Shown here piece by piece: positions 16,430 to 24,858 of a stretch of 64,000 nucleotides of DNA. Both the position numbers and the translations under genes were made by a program. Below the pieces are notes generated by a model. The model did no database searches and was not told where the DNA came from. It was given only the letters and a program-made list of their open reading frames with translations. Source of the DNA: Bacillota bacterium (GTDB taxonomy: Bacteria; Bacillota; Clostridia; Acetivibrionales; DSM-1351); NCBI GenBank assembly GCA_023409265.1, contig JAEYHZ010000004.1, forward strand, positions 1 to 64,000, written 5' to 3'. Numbering within the stretch: position 1 is the stretch's first letter; every line of letters starts with the position of its first letter.

Positions 16430-17490
16430 TGTCTCTTCTGGTTGATATCAAGAAAAGGTTAGGCGATTTTGTTTTAGAAGTTAAATTTTCAGCAGAAAAT
16501 GAAATTATGGGCTTACTTGGCGCATCAGGCTGCGGTAAGAGCATGACACTCAAATGCATAGCCGGAATTGAAAATCCTGACGAAGGCAGGATAGTTTTAG
16601 GGGATAGAGTTTTATTTGATGCTGAAAAGAAAATAAACCTGTCGTCCCGGCAAAGGAGAATAGGGTACTTGTTTCAAAGTTATGCTCTTTTCCCTAATAT
16701 GACAGTTGAGGAAAACATCGGCGCGGGGGTTAACCGTCCAAAAAAAGAGAGAGCTGAAATCGTTAGACATAGTATAGATACTTTTTTTCTGAGAGGACTG
16801 GAAAAGAAGCGTCCCTGGCAGCTCTCGGGAGGTCAGCAGCAGCGGGTGGCGCTTGCCAGGATTCTGGCATCCGAACCCGAAATCATTATGCTGGATGAAC
16901 CCTTCAGTGCTCTGGACAGCAATCTGAAGTGGCTGCTTGAACAGGAACTGATGGAGCTGCTTTCAACTTTTCCGGGAACAGTAATGCTGGTATCCCACAA
17001 CAGAAATGAGATTTATCGCTTCTCGGACAGGGTAGCGGTTATGACTGATGGAAAAGTTGATACAATAGGAAGCAAGGGTGAACTGTTCAGGGAACCCAAA
17101 ACCCTGTCGGCAGCTTTGTTAACGGGGTGCAAAAACATTTCCAGAGCAGAGAAAATTGATGAACATTCAATAAAAGCTGTTGATTGGGGAATAATTCTCT
17201 ACTCCACCAAAGCAGTACCTGACAATATCAGGCATGTGGGTATGAGGGCACACTATATAAGGTATACCGGTAATAGTGATGAGCCAAATACTATGAAATG
17301 TCAGGTGGTAAAAGTTATTGAAAATCCTTTTTCATATATAATAATGCTAAGAAATGAATGTTATAATTTTGGAACACTTCCAATTAAAATTAGATGGGAA
17401 GTTGATAAGGAGATCTGGGACAACATTAGTATGAGTGGCGGGACTGTAAGGCTGGTCTTTGACAGTGATAAGCTGCTGCTGCTTACATGA
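16429..17490 (+). CDS. modC: molybdate ABC transporter ATP-binding protein ModC
   Basis: 353 residues. Walker A is GASGCGKS (about residues 31-38), the signature LSGGQQQRVALARI and Walker B IIMLDEPFSALD follow, and the last 70 residues form a TOBE-like molybdate-binding domain. It powers ModB. The start ATG shares its A with the modB stop, so translation is coupled. It is the last gene of the nif/mod block; a 320-base structured spacer follows. Confidence 0.93.
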   Translation: MSLLVDIKKRLGDFVLEVKFSAENEIMGLLGASGCGKSMTLKCIAGIENPDEGRIVLGDRVLFDAEKKINLSSRQRRIGYLFQSYALFPNMTVEENIGAGVNRPKKERAEIVRHSIDTFFLRGLEKKRPWQLSGGQQQRVALARILASEPEIIMLDEPFSALDSNLKWLLEQELMELLSTFPGTVMLVSHNRNEIYRFSDRVAVMTDGKVDTIGSKGELFREPKTLSAALLTGCKNISRAEKIDEHSIKAVDWGIILYSTKAVPDNIRHVGMRAHYIRYTGNSDEPNTMKCQVVKVIENPFSYIIMLRNECYNFGTLPIKIRWEVDKEIWDNISMSGGTVRLVFDSDKLLLLT

Positions 17491-17597
17491 TAATTTTACT
17501 CAGTCAAATAGCTTTGCGCATATTGGCAATATTGGGATATGTTTTACCAAAGAGAACTTTCGAGTGCCTGAAACTTAAAGTGTTGGATATTCCATTC

Positions 17598-17716
17598 GTC
17601 ACTTGTCCTGCCTGAGGAGAGAATATTTCTCAGGAAGACGGGAAATGTCCCTCCGGTGGAATTACACCAGGCCAAAAAAGATGGCCGGAAGCCTTGTGAA
17701 TTGCACGCTGGCTAAA
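17598..17716 (+). other. chain of short hairpins in the modC-SLH spacer
   Basis: Consecutive stem-loops: CGTC (17597-17600) with GACG enclosing CCTGAG/CTCAGG, then GGGA-aatg-TCCC, GGTG-gaatta-CACC, GGCC/GGCC and AGCC/GGCT. The stretch is non-coding in all frames and GC-richer than its flanks. It may be a structured RNA acting with the RBS-masking hairpin at 17767-17806, or a decayed element. No known riboswitch consensus could be matched by eye. Confidence 0.4.
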
Positions 17717-17766
17717 AAAAGACAAAAACTGCATTGATTAACAGATTATCTTCGAGAAATTTACAC

Positions 17767-17810
17767 ACACCTCCTAATATAATGATTACATAATATTAGG
17801 GGGTGTTTTT
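17767..17810 (+). promoter_or_regulatory. terminator-like hairpin that contains the Shine-Dalgarno of the SLH gene
   Basis: ACACCTCCTAATAT (17767-17780) pairs with ATATTAGGGGGTGT (17793-17806), one G-U pair, then TTTT and directly the ATG at 17811. The 3' arm carries the only ribosome site (GGGGGTG), so folding would both terminate upstream transcripts and mask translation. Confidence 0.65.
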
Positions 17811-19151
17811 ATGAACAGTGGCAAGTTGAAAATCTTTTTAAGTATACTTTTAATCCTGATTATAATATTTACAATAGAGCCGGTTTCGGGTTTTACTCTT
17901 GCGGAGAAAGGAGAGGTTGGGCTGTGGAGTTATGTCTCAGATTTGGCACAGGGTCGGGTGCTGATAACAACTGATACAACATGCGTGGAGGTTACACCGT
18001 CAGAGCAAAATACCGGTGTAGCATTATTTAAGTTTACCAATGAAAGGGCAGGGAAGCTTATTGATAATGCAACGGCTTATCAGAAAGCAGGAAAACAAGT
18101 ATTAATCCAAATGAAGTCAGGAGAGTCGAAGAGAGCTAAAAAAACTGTCATACAAATTGAGAACCTCCTGGTGAAAAGGCTGTCAATGGAGACAAATGCA
18201 TGTTTGGAAATTAATACGGGGCTTGTTGCAATACGCTTCGGCAGTGCAGGTGTGGCATCACTATATTCTGCGTCCCGAGGCGAGGATATCAAAGTTAATG
18301 TTAAAGAGATTCCAGATAGTGATTTGCCGGCAGAAATAAAGGATATTGTGGGAGACAGGCCTGTTTACGATATTTCAATTACAGCAGGTGACATGAAAAT
18401 TTCAGACTTTGGGGGAGAGGCCATAAGAGTTTCTGTTTACTATACTTTAAATAAGGGAGAAGACCCCGATGCCATAGTTTTATATTATTTTAATAATAAG
18501 AGCAAGGCGGTTCAGGCAACAGGGAAGTTCAATGAAATAACTCAATCTTTAGAATTTATTACAACCCGCCTGTCACAGTTTGCTGTAGGATATCGATATA
18601 TTGAATTTAGCGATATAAAATCAAATCCAAACAAGGATGATATTGAATTTGCAGCTTCAAGAGATATGCTCTGCGGGATGGGAAAGAATGAATTCGGGCC
18701 TGACGAGGCTTTAACCCGCGGAATGCTGGTGACGGTACTGGTAAAGCTAGCCGGAATCGAGCCGGCCCGGGCTGCAGGTTATGAGGATGTTGTGCCAGAA
18801 AAATATTATTCCCAATACATTGGATGGGCGGCAGCAAATGGATTGGTTGCAGGTGTCGGAAATAACAGGTTCAGACCTGATAAAGCAGTTTCCAGAGAAG
18901 AACTTGCAGTAATTCTTAATAATTTTATAAAGTATATGGATTTGATGCCCGAGACTAAAAATGACAGAGTCAGGTTAAGTGATATGGAAAATATTTTGTA
19001 CTGGGCAAAAGAAGCTGTAAAAAATATGGTGACGCTGGGAATTATACCGACTGAGCCGGATAACAGGTTTGAGCCTGATAAACTGGTGACCAGAGCAGAT
19101 TTTGCGGCAGTTCTTAAAAAAATTATAGAAATTAGTCTGGAAAGTGACTAA
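17811..19151 (+). CDS. surface protein with three S-layer homology domains
   Basis: 446 residues. An N-terminal signal peptide (KLKIFLSILLILIIIFTIEPVSG) precedes about 230 residues of beta-rich sequence of unknown function. Three SLH domains (roughly residues 265-320, 325-380, 390-440; FSDIKSNPNKDDIEFAASRDML, YIGWAAANGLVAGVGNNRFRPD, WAKEAVKNMVTLGI) anchor the protein to secondary cell wall polymers. It stands between the nif/mod block and the cellulosome genes. Its ribosome site is inside a hairpin. It could attach enzymes or complexes to the cell, but no cohesin or dockerin is present. Confidence 0.85.
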   Translation: MNSGKLKIFLSILLILIIIFTIEPVSGFTLAEKGEVGLWSYVSDLAQGRVLITTDTTCVEVTPSEQNTGVALFKFTNERAGKLIDNATAYQKAGKQVLIQMKSGESKRAKKTVIQIENLLVKRLSMETNACLEINTGLVAIRFGSAGVASLYSASRGEDIKVNVKEIPDSDLPAEIKDIVGDRPVYDISITAGDMKISDFGGEAIRVSVYYTLNKGEDPDAIVLYYFNNKSKAVQATGKFNEITQSLEFITTRLSQFAVGYRYIEFSDIKSNPNKDDIEFAASRDMLCGMGKNEFGPDEALTRGMLVTVLVKLAGIEPARAAGYEDVVPEKYYSQYIGWAAANGLVAGVGNNRFRPDKAVSREELAVILNNFIKYMDLMPETKNDRVRLSDMENILYWAKEAVKNMVTLGIIPTEPDNRFEPDKLVTRADFAAVLKKIIEISLESD

Positions 19152-19777
19152 AATTCATGTGTTTTTAAGCTGCTGTACCTCGGGAATTCATTGCATCATG
19201 ATTTAGCATTGAGAGAAAAGGCAAATAGACAAATATTTTATAAAATAATATTGTAAATTTATAACATTCATGGTAGAATAATGGTAGGTTGTACAATTTG
19301 ATTAATATACGACTAATAAGATTAAAGTATATTTTTTTAATTTATCAAACTTATATATCTACCAAATAACATTTCATTTGACAGCAAGGTATTGACTTGA
19401 TATTTTTCCAGACATTATTGTGCCGACATAAAAATCATCTCTAAATTTTCTTACTAAAAGAGTATGACTAAAAAATTAATAATACCGTCTTGAGGAAAAC
19501 TATGTAAAAAAGGGTCTGTGGCTTTAGCATTTGCGCATACTCGTATGTAAATTTCTCCAAAAATACTATTATGCAAAATAGTATTTGTACAAGGGAAAAT
19601 TAATTATATTTTTCATGGGTACAGTGAAGAACCAATACGCCAAAAGATATTGAGGAGGTGAAACAGTTATCACGTTTAAATCAGTTGATCCGGAAGAAAG
19701 CTGGTTGTGAACGCGAGTTTAGTACAAGCTATGGCAATTTTGTTCTTCATGTAAATAAAAAAAATGGAGGTTTACAA
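19152..19777 (+). promoter_or_regulatory. long leader/promoter region of the cellulosome locus
   Basis: 626 bases without a convincing gene. The best promoter is TTGACA (19378-19383), 17 bases, TATTTT (19401-19406), which would give a leader of about 370 nt. A GAGGAGGTG ribosome-like site at 19651-19659 precedes an in-frame GTG extension of the scaffoldin, but no start codon is at proper spacing. Long leaders are known for the cip-cel operon of R. cellulolyticum. Confidence 0.45.
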
Positions 19778-21043
19778 ATGCGTAAAAAATTAATTTCTTT
19801 ATTATTGGTGCTAATAATGTCTGTAACGTTATTAGGGTCTCAACTTACATCCTTTGCGGCAGATTCAGGTATATCGGTACAATTCAGCAACGGCAACGCC
19901 GCACCGGCATCTAACACAATTAATGCAAATTTCAGAGTTAAAAATACCGGCAGTTCACCTGTTAATCTTTCTGACCTGAAACTCAGATACTACTATACTA
20001 TTGATGAGGACAAGCCTCAAAGTTTCTGGTGTGACCATGCGGGGATGCTCAATGGTTCCGGTTATTCAGATGTTACAAAAAATATTACAGGAACATTTGT
20101 AAAAATGGATCAAACCACCGACACTGCAAATTATTATCTTGAAGTCGGCTTCAACGCCAGCTCGGGAAATCTGCCGGCCGGAGCATACATTGATATCCAG
20201 ACCAGAGTAACAAGAAATGATTGGAGTAATTATAACCAGTCAAATGATTATTCTTATAAGGCATCGGGTTCGTACATTGACTGGAGCAGGATTACTGCAT
20301 ATAATATCGGTACTCTTGTATTCGGTGAAGAACCGGTACCTGGTGTTGCCAATCCTGCTATCAGTCCGACATCTGCTGAGTTTGACAAGTACATACCTGC
20401 TGATATAACAGTAACTCTTACACCAAACGGAAATACCTTTAAGGAAATAACCGGGTTGGTGAAGGGGACTGATTATACCGTATCAGGAAGCACAGCAGTT
20501 ATTCTCAAGAGCTATCTCAATACTCTTTCATTAGGCACAAAATCGCTTACCTTTGATTTTGGTGTTGCCGCTAATCCTGTAATTGCGTTAACAATTAAGG
20601 ATACCACACCTCAGATTACAGGCCTGGGCGTAACCATTGGAACAGTCTCCGGTAAATCAGGCGATACTGTCACAGTTCCTGTTACACTGACTAATGTATC
20701 AAAAGCAGGGAATGTTGGGACATGCAATTTCTATATCGGATATGACACCAGCAAGTTGCAGGCAACTGCTGTTTCAGCCGGAAACATAGTGAAAAATCCA
20801 GATGTAAATTTCTCAAGTGCCATAAATAGCAGTACAGGTACCATCAGTGTATTATTCCTTGACGACACCCTTGGAAAAGAGTTAATAACCGCCGATGGTA
20901 TTATTGCGACAATCACTTTCAAAATAACAGGAACTTCGAGTCAGACAGTACCTGTAAACTTCAAGACTGGGGGAGCCTTTGGCAATGGTAATATGACAAA
21001 GATTACAGACATTGCGTATATAAACGGAAGTGTTAAATTTTAA
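19778..21043 (+). CDS. mini-scaffoldin: signal peptide, CBM3, X2, one type-I cohesin
   Basis: 421 residues. After a signal peptide (MRKKLISLLLVLIMSVTLLGSQLTSFA) come a CBM3 cellulose-binding domain (about 31-180; VKNTGSSPVNLSDLKLRYYY, FWCDHAGM, RNDWSNYNQSNDYSY), an X2 module (about 195-285; ITVTLTPNGNTFKEI, TLTFDFG-like) and a single cohesin (about 290-421; VPVTLTNVSKAGNVGTCNFYIGYD, VLFLDDTLGKELITADGIIATITF). The order and sequence follow the start and a cohesin of CipC, but only one cohesin is present and no dockerin. Start ATG 19778 has TGGAGG seven bases upstream. It would tether one dockerin enzyme to cellulose. Confidence 0.92.
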   Translation: MRKKLISLLLVLIMSVTLLGSQLTSFAADSGISVQFSNGNAAPASNTINANFRVKNTGSSPVNLSDLKLRYYYTIDEDKPQSFWCDHAGMLNGSGYSDVTKNITGTFVKMDQTTDTANYYLEVGFNASSGNLPAGAYIDIQTRVTRNDWSNYNQSNDYSYKASGSYIDWSRITAYNIGTLVFGEEPVPGVANPAISPTSAEFDKYIPADITVTLTPNGNTFKEITGLVKGTDYTVSGSTAVILKSYLNTLSLGTKSLTFDFGVAANPVIALTIKDTTPQITGLGVTIGTVSGKSGDTVTVPVTLTNVSKAGNVGTCNFYIGYDTSKLQATAVSAGNIVKNPDVNFSSAINSSTGTISVLFLDDTLGKELITADGIIATITFKITGTSSQTVPVNFKTGGAFGNGNMTKITDIAYINGSVKF

Positions 21044-21063
21044 TCCGTTTATGTAAATGAGTA

Positions 21064-21122
21064 AGCCATACTATATGACTGCCTATGGCCTATATGACTG
21101 TAGCCGGCCATATAGTATGGCT
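21064..21122 (+). repeat. stem-loop between mini-scaffoldin and GH9 gene
   Basis: AGCCATACTATATG (21064-21077) pairs perfectly with CATATAGTATGGCT (21109-21122), a 14-bp stem with further pairing in the loop and no U-tract. It starts 20 bases past the scaffoldin stop. In the cip-cel operon of C. cellulolyticum such intergenic stem-loops protect 3' ends after RNA processing; the same role is inferred here. Confidence 0.7.
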
Positions 21123-21189
21123 ATAAAAAACTTAGTTTACCAAGGCTATCCAACAATATCAATATTCTATTTATAAAGGAGTGATTATT

Positions 21190-23475
21190 TTGAAAGTTAA
21201 AAGATATCTGCAAAAAGCAATGGCACTTATCACAACATTGGCAGTTATTGCATCCCTGTTTGCAGGTACAAGTGCATCAGCAGCCTCTACGACTCCGCCT
21301 TTTAATTATGCCGAAGCACTGCAAAAAGCAATATATTTTTATGATGCTGAAAAGTGCGGTCCGGGAATAACCGGAGGAAAGCTGGAGTGGAGAGGAGATT
21401 GTCATGTGGAAGATTGCCAGTTACCGCTGATCCCAAAGAATGCAGATTCAGTAGGAACAAACCTTTCGCAGGCATTTATCGATAGAAACAGAGCTGTTCT
21501 TGATCCCGACGGCAATGGAACTTTGGATCTCCACGGCGGATTCCATGATGCAGGCGATCATGTCAAATTCGGCCTGCCGCAGTCATATACAATTTCAACT
21601 TTGGGATGGGGGTTCTACGAGTTCAGGGATTCTTTCGAGAAAATAAATGAAGAGGACCACATGATCGATATTCTGAAATGGGGAAATGATTATTTGCTCC
21701 GTTCAACATTTCTTAATGACAATGGCGAGGTAGTAGCATTCTGTTACCAGGTAGGAGAAGGAAGTATTGATCACAACTGGTGGCAGCCCCCTGAGCTGAA
21801 TGAAAAGAGCAAGGTTCAGCGTCCTGCATATTTCGCAACTTCTGAAACCCCTGCCAGTGACCAGTGTGCAGGTGCTGCTGCTGCTCTTGCCATTAACTAT
21901 CTGAATTTTAAGGATTCTGAGCCTGAATATGCCGAAAAATGCCTGAACACAGCAAAAGCTTTGTACAAATTTGCGGTCAAATACCGGGGCTGTGGCTATT
22001 CCGGCGGATTCTACAACTCCTCCTTTGATGACGACGAAATGTCCTGGGCAGCTGTATGGCTGAATATTGCAACAGGGGACAAGTCTTATATCAATGATAT
22101 CGTGGCTGTTTCAGCTGACGGCCATTATACCGGATATATTAAAAAAATCGTAGCTTCAACACAGGATGACTGGCAGAATATCTGGGTGCATTCCTGGGAT
22201 ACGGTATGGGGAGGCGTTTTTGCAAAATTAGCCCCAATTACCAACAGTGAGAGAGACTGGTACTTCTTTAGATGGAATCTTGAATACTGGTCGGGAATAC
22301 CTCATGAAGACCCCAATGACGGTACTTTTATGGCGGGCACTCCTGCGGGATTCAAAGTAATAAATACCTGGGGATCGGCAAGATATAACGCGGCAGCACA
22401 GTTATGCGCAGTTGTGTATACCAAATATACCGAAAAGCAGGATGTATCGGATTGGGCCAGGGGTCAAATGGATTACATACTGGGAGATAATCCCATGGGC
22501 AGAAGCTATGAAGTAGGATACTCCGACAGTTCGGCAAAGCACCCCCATCACCGTGCGGCACACGGTTCAAAAACACTCAGTATGCTTGAACCTGCTGAAC
22601 ACAGGCATACTCTGTGGGGAGCACTTGTTGGCGGACCTGATTCCAAAGATAACCATGTGGATGAGACTACTGACTTTGTTTACAACGAAGTAGCCATTGA
22701 TTATAATGCAGGTTTTGTTGGTGCTCTGGCAGGTCTGTTCAAGTATTATGGAGAAGGTCAAAAACCTTTGGCGGATTTCCCTCCGAAGGAACCTGACAGT
22801 ATAGATTTCTATACGGAATCAAAGCTTGAACAGGAAAATTCCGAGAGAACACAGCTTACTGTGAATATTCATAATGAAACCAGCAGACCGCCTCAATTTG
22901 TGGATGGATTAAAGCTCAGGTATTTCTTCAATATATCTGAAATGCTAAGTGCCGGTCAATCCATAAAGGATGTTGCTGTTCAGGTTATGTATGACGAAGC
23001 CGGTGTTACAGACGGTAAAGCAGCTGCAGTAAAGGGGCCTTTTGCATGGAACGAGGCAAATGGTGATTATTATATTGAAATAGACTGGAGCGGGAACAGT
23101 TTCTACGGCGACAGAGAGTTCCAATTTGCACTGGTTGCAGCTCAGGATTCAAGCTGGAAGACTCACTGGGATACCACAAATGACTGGAGCAGGCAGAATA
23201 TTACTGATAAATATGCAGTAAACCAGAACATTTCAGTTTTTAAGAATGGTGAAAAAGTATTTGGTATTGAGCCTCCAAAGGGAAATACCGGAATACAGCC
23301 CGGCGATCTTAATGAAGACGGAAGCATCGATGCCCTGGACTATGCCATATTAAAAAGGTACCTGCTTGAGCAGACCGGAGAAATAAAGCTTGATATTTGG
23401 GATTTAAACAGGGATTCGGAAATAAATGCTCTTGACTTTGCAGAATTGAAAAGAATTCTGCTTAATCAGCAATGA
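21190..23475 (+). CDS. cellulosomal GH9 cellulase with CBM3c and dockerin
   Basis: 761 residues, secreted. Signal peptide to about residue 33, then a GH9 catalytic domain (about 40-520) with HGGFHDAGDHVKFGLP (the catalytic Asp pair), PHHRAAHGS and DFVYNEVAIDYNAGF (the acid Glu). A CBM3c-type module (about 535-680; PPQFVDGLKLRYFFNISE) and a C-terminal dockerin follow, with two calcium-binding repeats (GDLNEDGSIDALDYAILKRY and DLNRDSEINALDFAELKRI). The GH9-CBM3c layout is that of processive endoglucanases. TTG 21190 is preferred as start because AAAGGAG ends nine bases upstream. It presumably binds the cohesin of the preceding scaffoldin. Confidence 0.9.
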   Translation: MKVKRYLQKAMALITTLAVIASLFAGTSASAASTTPPFNYAEALQKAIYFYDAEKCGPGITGGKLEWRGDCHVEDCQLPLIPKNADSVGTNLSQAFIDRNRAVLDPDGNGTLDLHGGFHDAGDHVKFGLPQSYTISTLGWGFYEFRDSFEKINEEDHMIDILKWGNDYLLRSTFLNDNGEVVAFCYQVGEGSIDHNWWQPPELNEKSKVQRPAYFATSETPASDQCAGAAAALAINYLNFKDSEPEYAEKCLNTAKALYKFAVKYRGCGYSGGFYNSSFDDDEMSWAAVWLNIATGDKSYINDIVAVSADGHYTGYIKKIVASTQDDWQNIWVHSWDTVWGGVFAKLAPITNSERDWYFFRWNLEYWSGIPHEDPNDGTFMAGTPAGFKVINTWGSARYNAAAQLCAVVYTKYTEKQDVSDWARGQMDYILGDNPMGRSYEVGYSDSSAKHPHHRAAHGSKTLSMLEPAEHRHTLWGALVGGPDSKDNHVDETTDFVYNEVAIDYNAGFVGALAGLFKYYGEGQKPLADFPPKEPDSIDFYTESKLEQENSERTQLTVNIHNETSRPPQFVDGLKLRYFFNISEMLSAGQSIKDVAVQVMYDEAGVTDGKAAAVKGPFAWNEANGDYYIEIDWSGNSFYGDREFQFALVAAQDSSWKTHWDTTNDWSRQNITDKYAVNQNISVFKNGEKVFGIEPPKGNTGIQPGDLNEDGSIDALDYAILKRYLLEQTGEIKLDIWDLNRDSEINALDFAELKRILLNQQ

Positions 23476-23540
23476 GCCGATCCTTATGCATTGTGCAAAT
23501 GTTTCCGGTAAAACAATTACAAAGTATTAGGAGGATTTTT

Positions 23541-24812
23541 ATGAAAAAATATATTTGTTTGCTGCTTTCTGTAACAATCATATTACTTGCTGCATTTCCG
23601 GTATATATTTCAGCTGCCGGGACAGTGAAACTGGGAGATGTGGATAATGACGGACAGGTTTCGGCACTGGATCTGGCTGCGGTAAAAAAGCATGTCCTCG
23701 GGACTGCTGTTCTTACGGGAGATGCTTTTACGGCAGCCGATGTGAATGCCAACGGCAAAGTTGAAGCCCTTGACCTTGATGAAATCAAACAGTATCTGCT
23801 TGGAAATATAACAAGGTTTTCAGGTGAAAACCAACAGCAGCCAGGTATAGGTATAAACTGGATGGATGGGAAATTATTATATCCTGTGGGAGTAAACTAT
23901 GCATGGTATAACTGGTCATATGAGTTTTCAGATAACAACTGGACATCAAATTTTTCCAGAATAAAGAGTGATATTGAGGCAATGGCAGCTAAGGGAATTC
24001 ATTCTCTAAGGTGGTGGATATTCCCTGATCTGGCTTATGGGCCTATTTGGTCAGGAGCCAACGAAGGCAGCTTATGTACCGGTCTTCCTGACAAGTGGGT
24101 GGAGCATATGAAAGAGACCTGTGACTATGCTCTGTCAAAGAATATAAAGATTTATTGGACAATAACAAGCTTTGACTGTGCAAGAGCAGATGATTCGGTT
24201 GACCATGATGACATAATTGATAATCCCACTGTATTGCAAAGTTTCCTGGACAATGCAATGAAACCAATTCTTCAGGCATTGGGAGATCATCAGGGAGTAA
24301 TGGGCTGGGATATCATAAATGAGCCTGAGTGGATTGTAAACAAAGAGGACAACGGCGAGCCTAATGGAAAGGGTGAAAGTTTCCCTCTTTCTGCAATGAG
24401 AAATTATATTAAGACTACCTGTACATATATACACCAATATGCAAAGCAGCCCGTAAGCTTTGGAAGTGCCAACATGAAATGGCTTGGTGCACAGTATGAT
24501 CTCTGGGACGGTTTGGGTCTTGATTTCTACGATTTCCACTGGTATGACTGGGCAACACCCTATTTTAACCCTGTTACAACTCCTGCTTCAAGTCTGAACC
24601 TTGACAAACCGGTAATTATCGGAGAAATGATGCCGAATAGCAAGGGTTCATCCTTGGGAATGACCCATAAGCAGGTAATGGATGCTATTTATAAAAACGG
24701 TTATGCAGGATATCTGCTCTGGGCCTGGAACGATAGTGCAAATGACTGTAAACCGTATATTGCTAATGATTTCATTGATTTTGGGGCAGAGCATCCGGAT
24801 GTGGTAAGGTAG
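23541..24812 (+). CDS. man5K: cellulosomal GH5 beta-mannanase, N-terminal dockerin (Man5K-like)
   Basis: 423 residues. Signal peptide, then an N-terminal dockerin (GDVDNDGQVSALDLAAVKKHVLG, ADVNANGKVEALDLDEIKQYLLG; about residues 30-90), then a GH5 catalytic domain with the acid/base Glu in DIINEPEW and the nucleophile Glu in VIIGEMMPNS. N-terminal dockerins are rare; Man5K of R. cellulolyticum has this layout and almost the same length. Start ATG 23541 follows AGGAGG, 65 bases after the GH9 stop. The substrate call (mannan) comes from resemblance to Man5K. Confidence 0.85.
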   Translation: MKKYICLLLSVTIILLAAFPVYISAAGTVKLGDVDNDGQVSALDLAAVKKHVLGTAVLTGDAFTAADVNANGKVEALDLDEIKQYLLGNITRFSGENQQQPGIGINWMDGKLLYPVGVNYAWYNWSYEFSDNNWTSNFSRIKSDIEAMAAKGIHSLRWWIFPDLAYGPIWSGANEGSLCTGLPDKWVEHMKETCDYALSKNIKIYWTITSFDCARADDSVDHDDIIDNPTVLQSFLDNAMKPILQALGDHQGVMGWDIINEPEWIVNKEDNGEPNGKGESFPLSAMRNYIKTTCTYIHQYAKQPVSFGSANMKWLGAQYDLWDGLGLDFYDFHWYDWATPYFNPVTTPASSLNLDKPVIIGEMMPNSKGSSLGMTHKQVMDAIYKNGYAGYLLWAWNDSANDCKPYIANDFIDFGAEHPDVVR

Positions 24813-24858
24813 TATCCACTCCGGCTATACATATGTTTTGTAAAGGAGGTATTATGTT

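Noticed and set aside
17598..17716. Known riboswitch (c-di-GMP, cobalamin, FMN, TPP, SAM)
   Set aside because: None of the core motifs of these classes can be found by eye; only listed as an unidentified structured region.
19658..19777. 40-residue N-terminal extension of the mini-scaffoldin from GTG 19658
   Set aside because: The GTG overlaps its own Shine-Dalgarno and would place the signal peptide internally; ATG 19778 has a proper ribosome site and CipC-like N-terminus.
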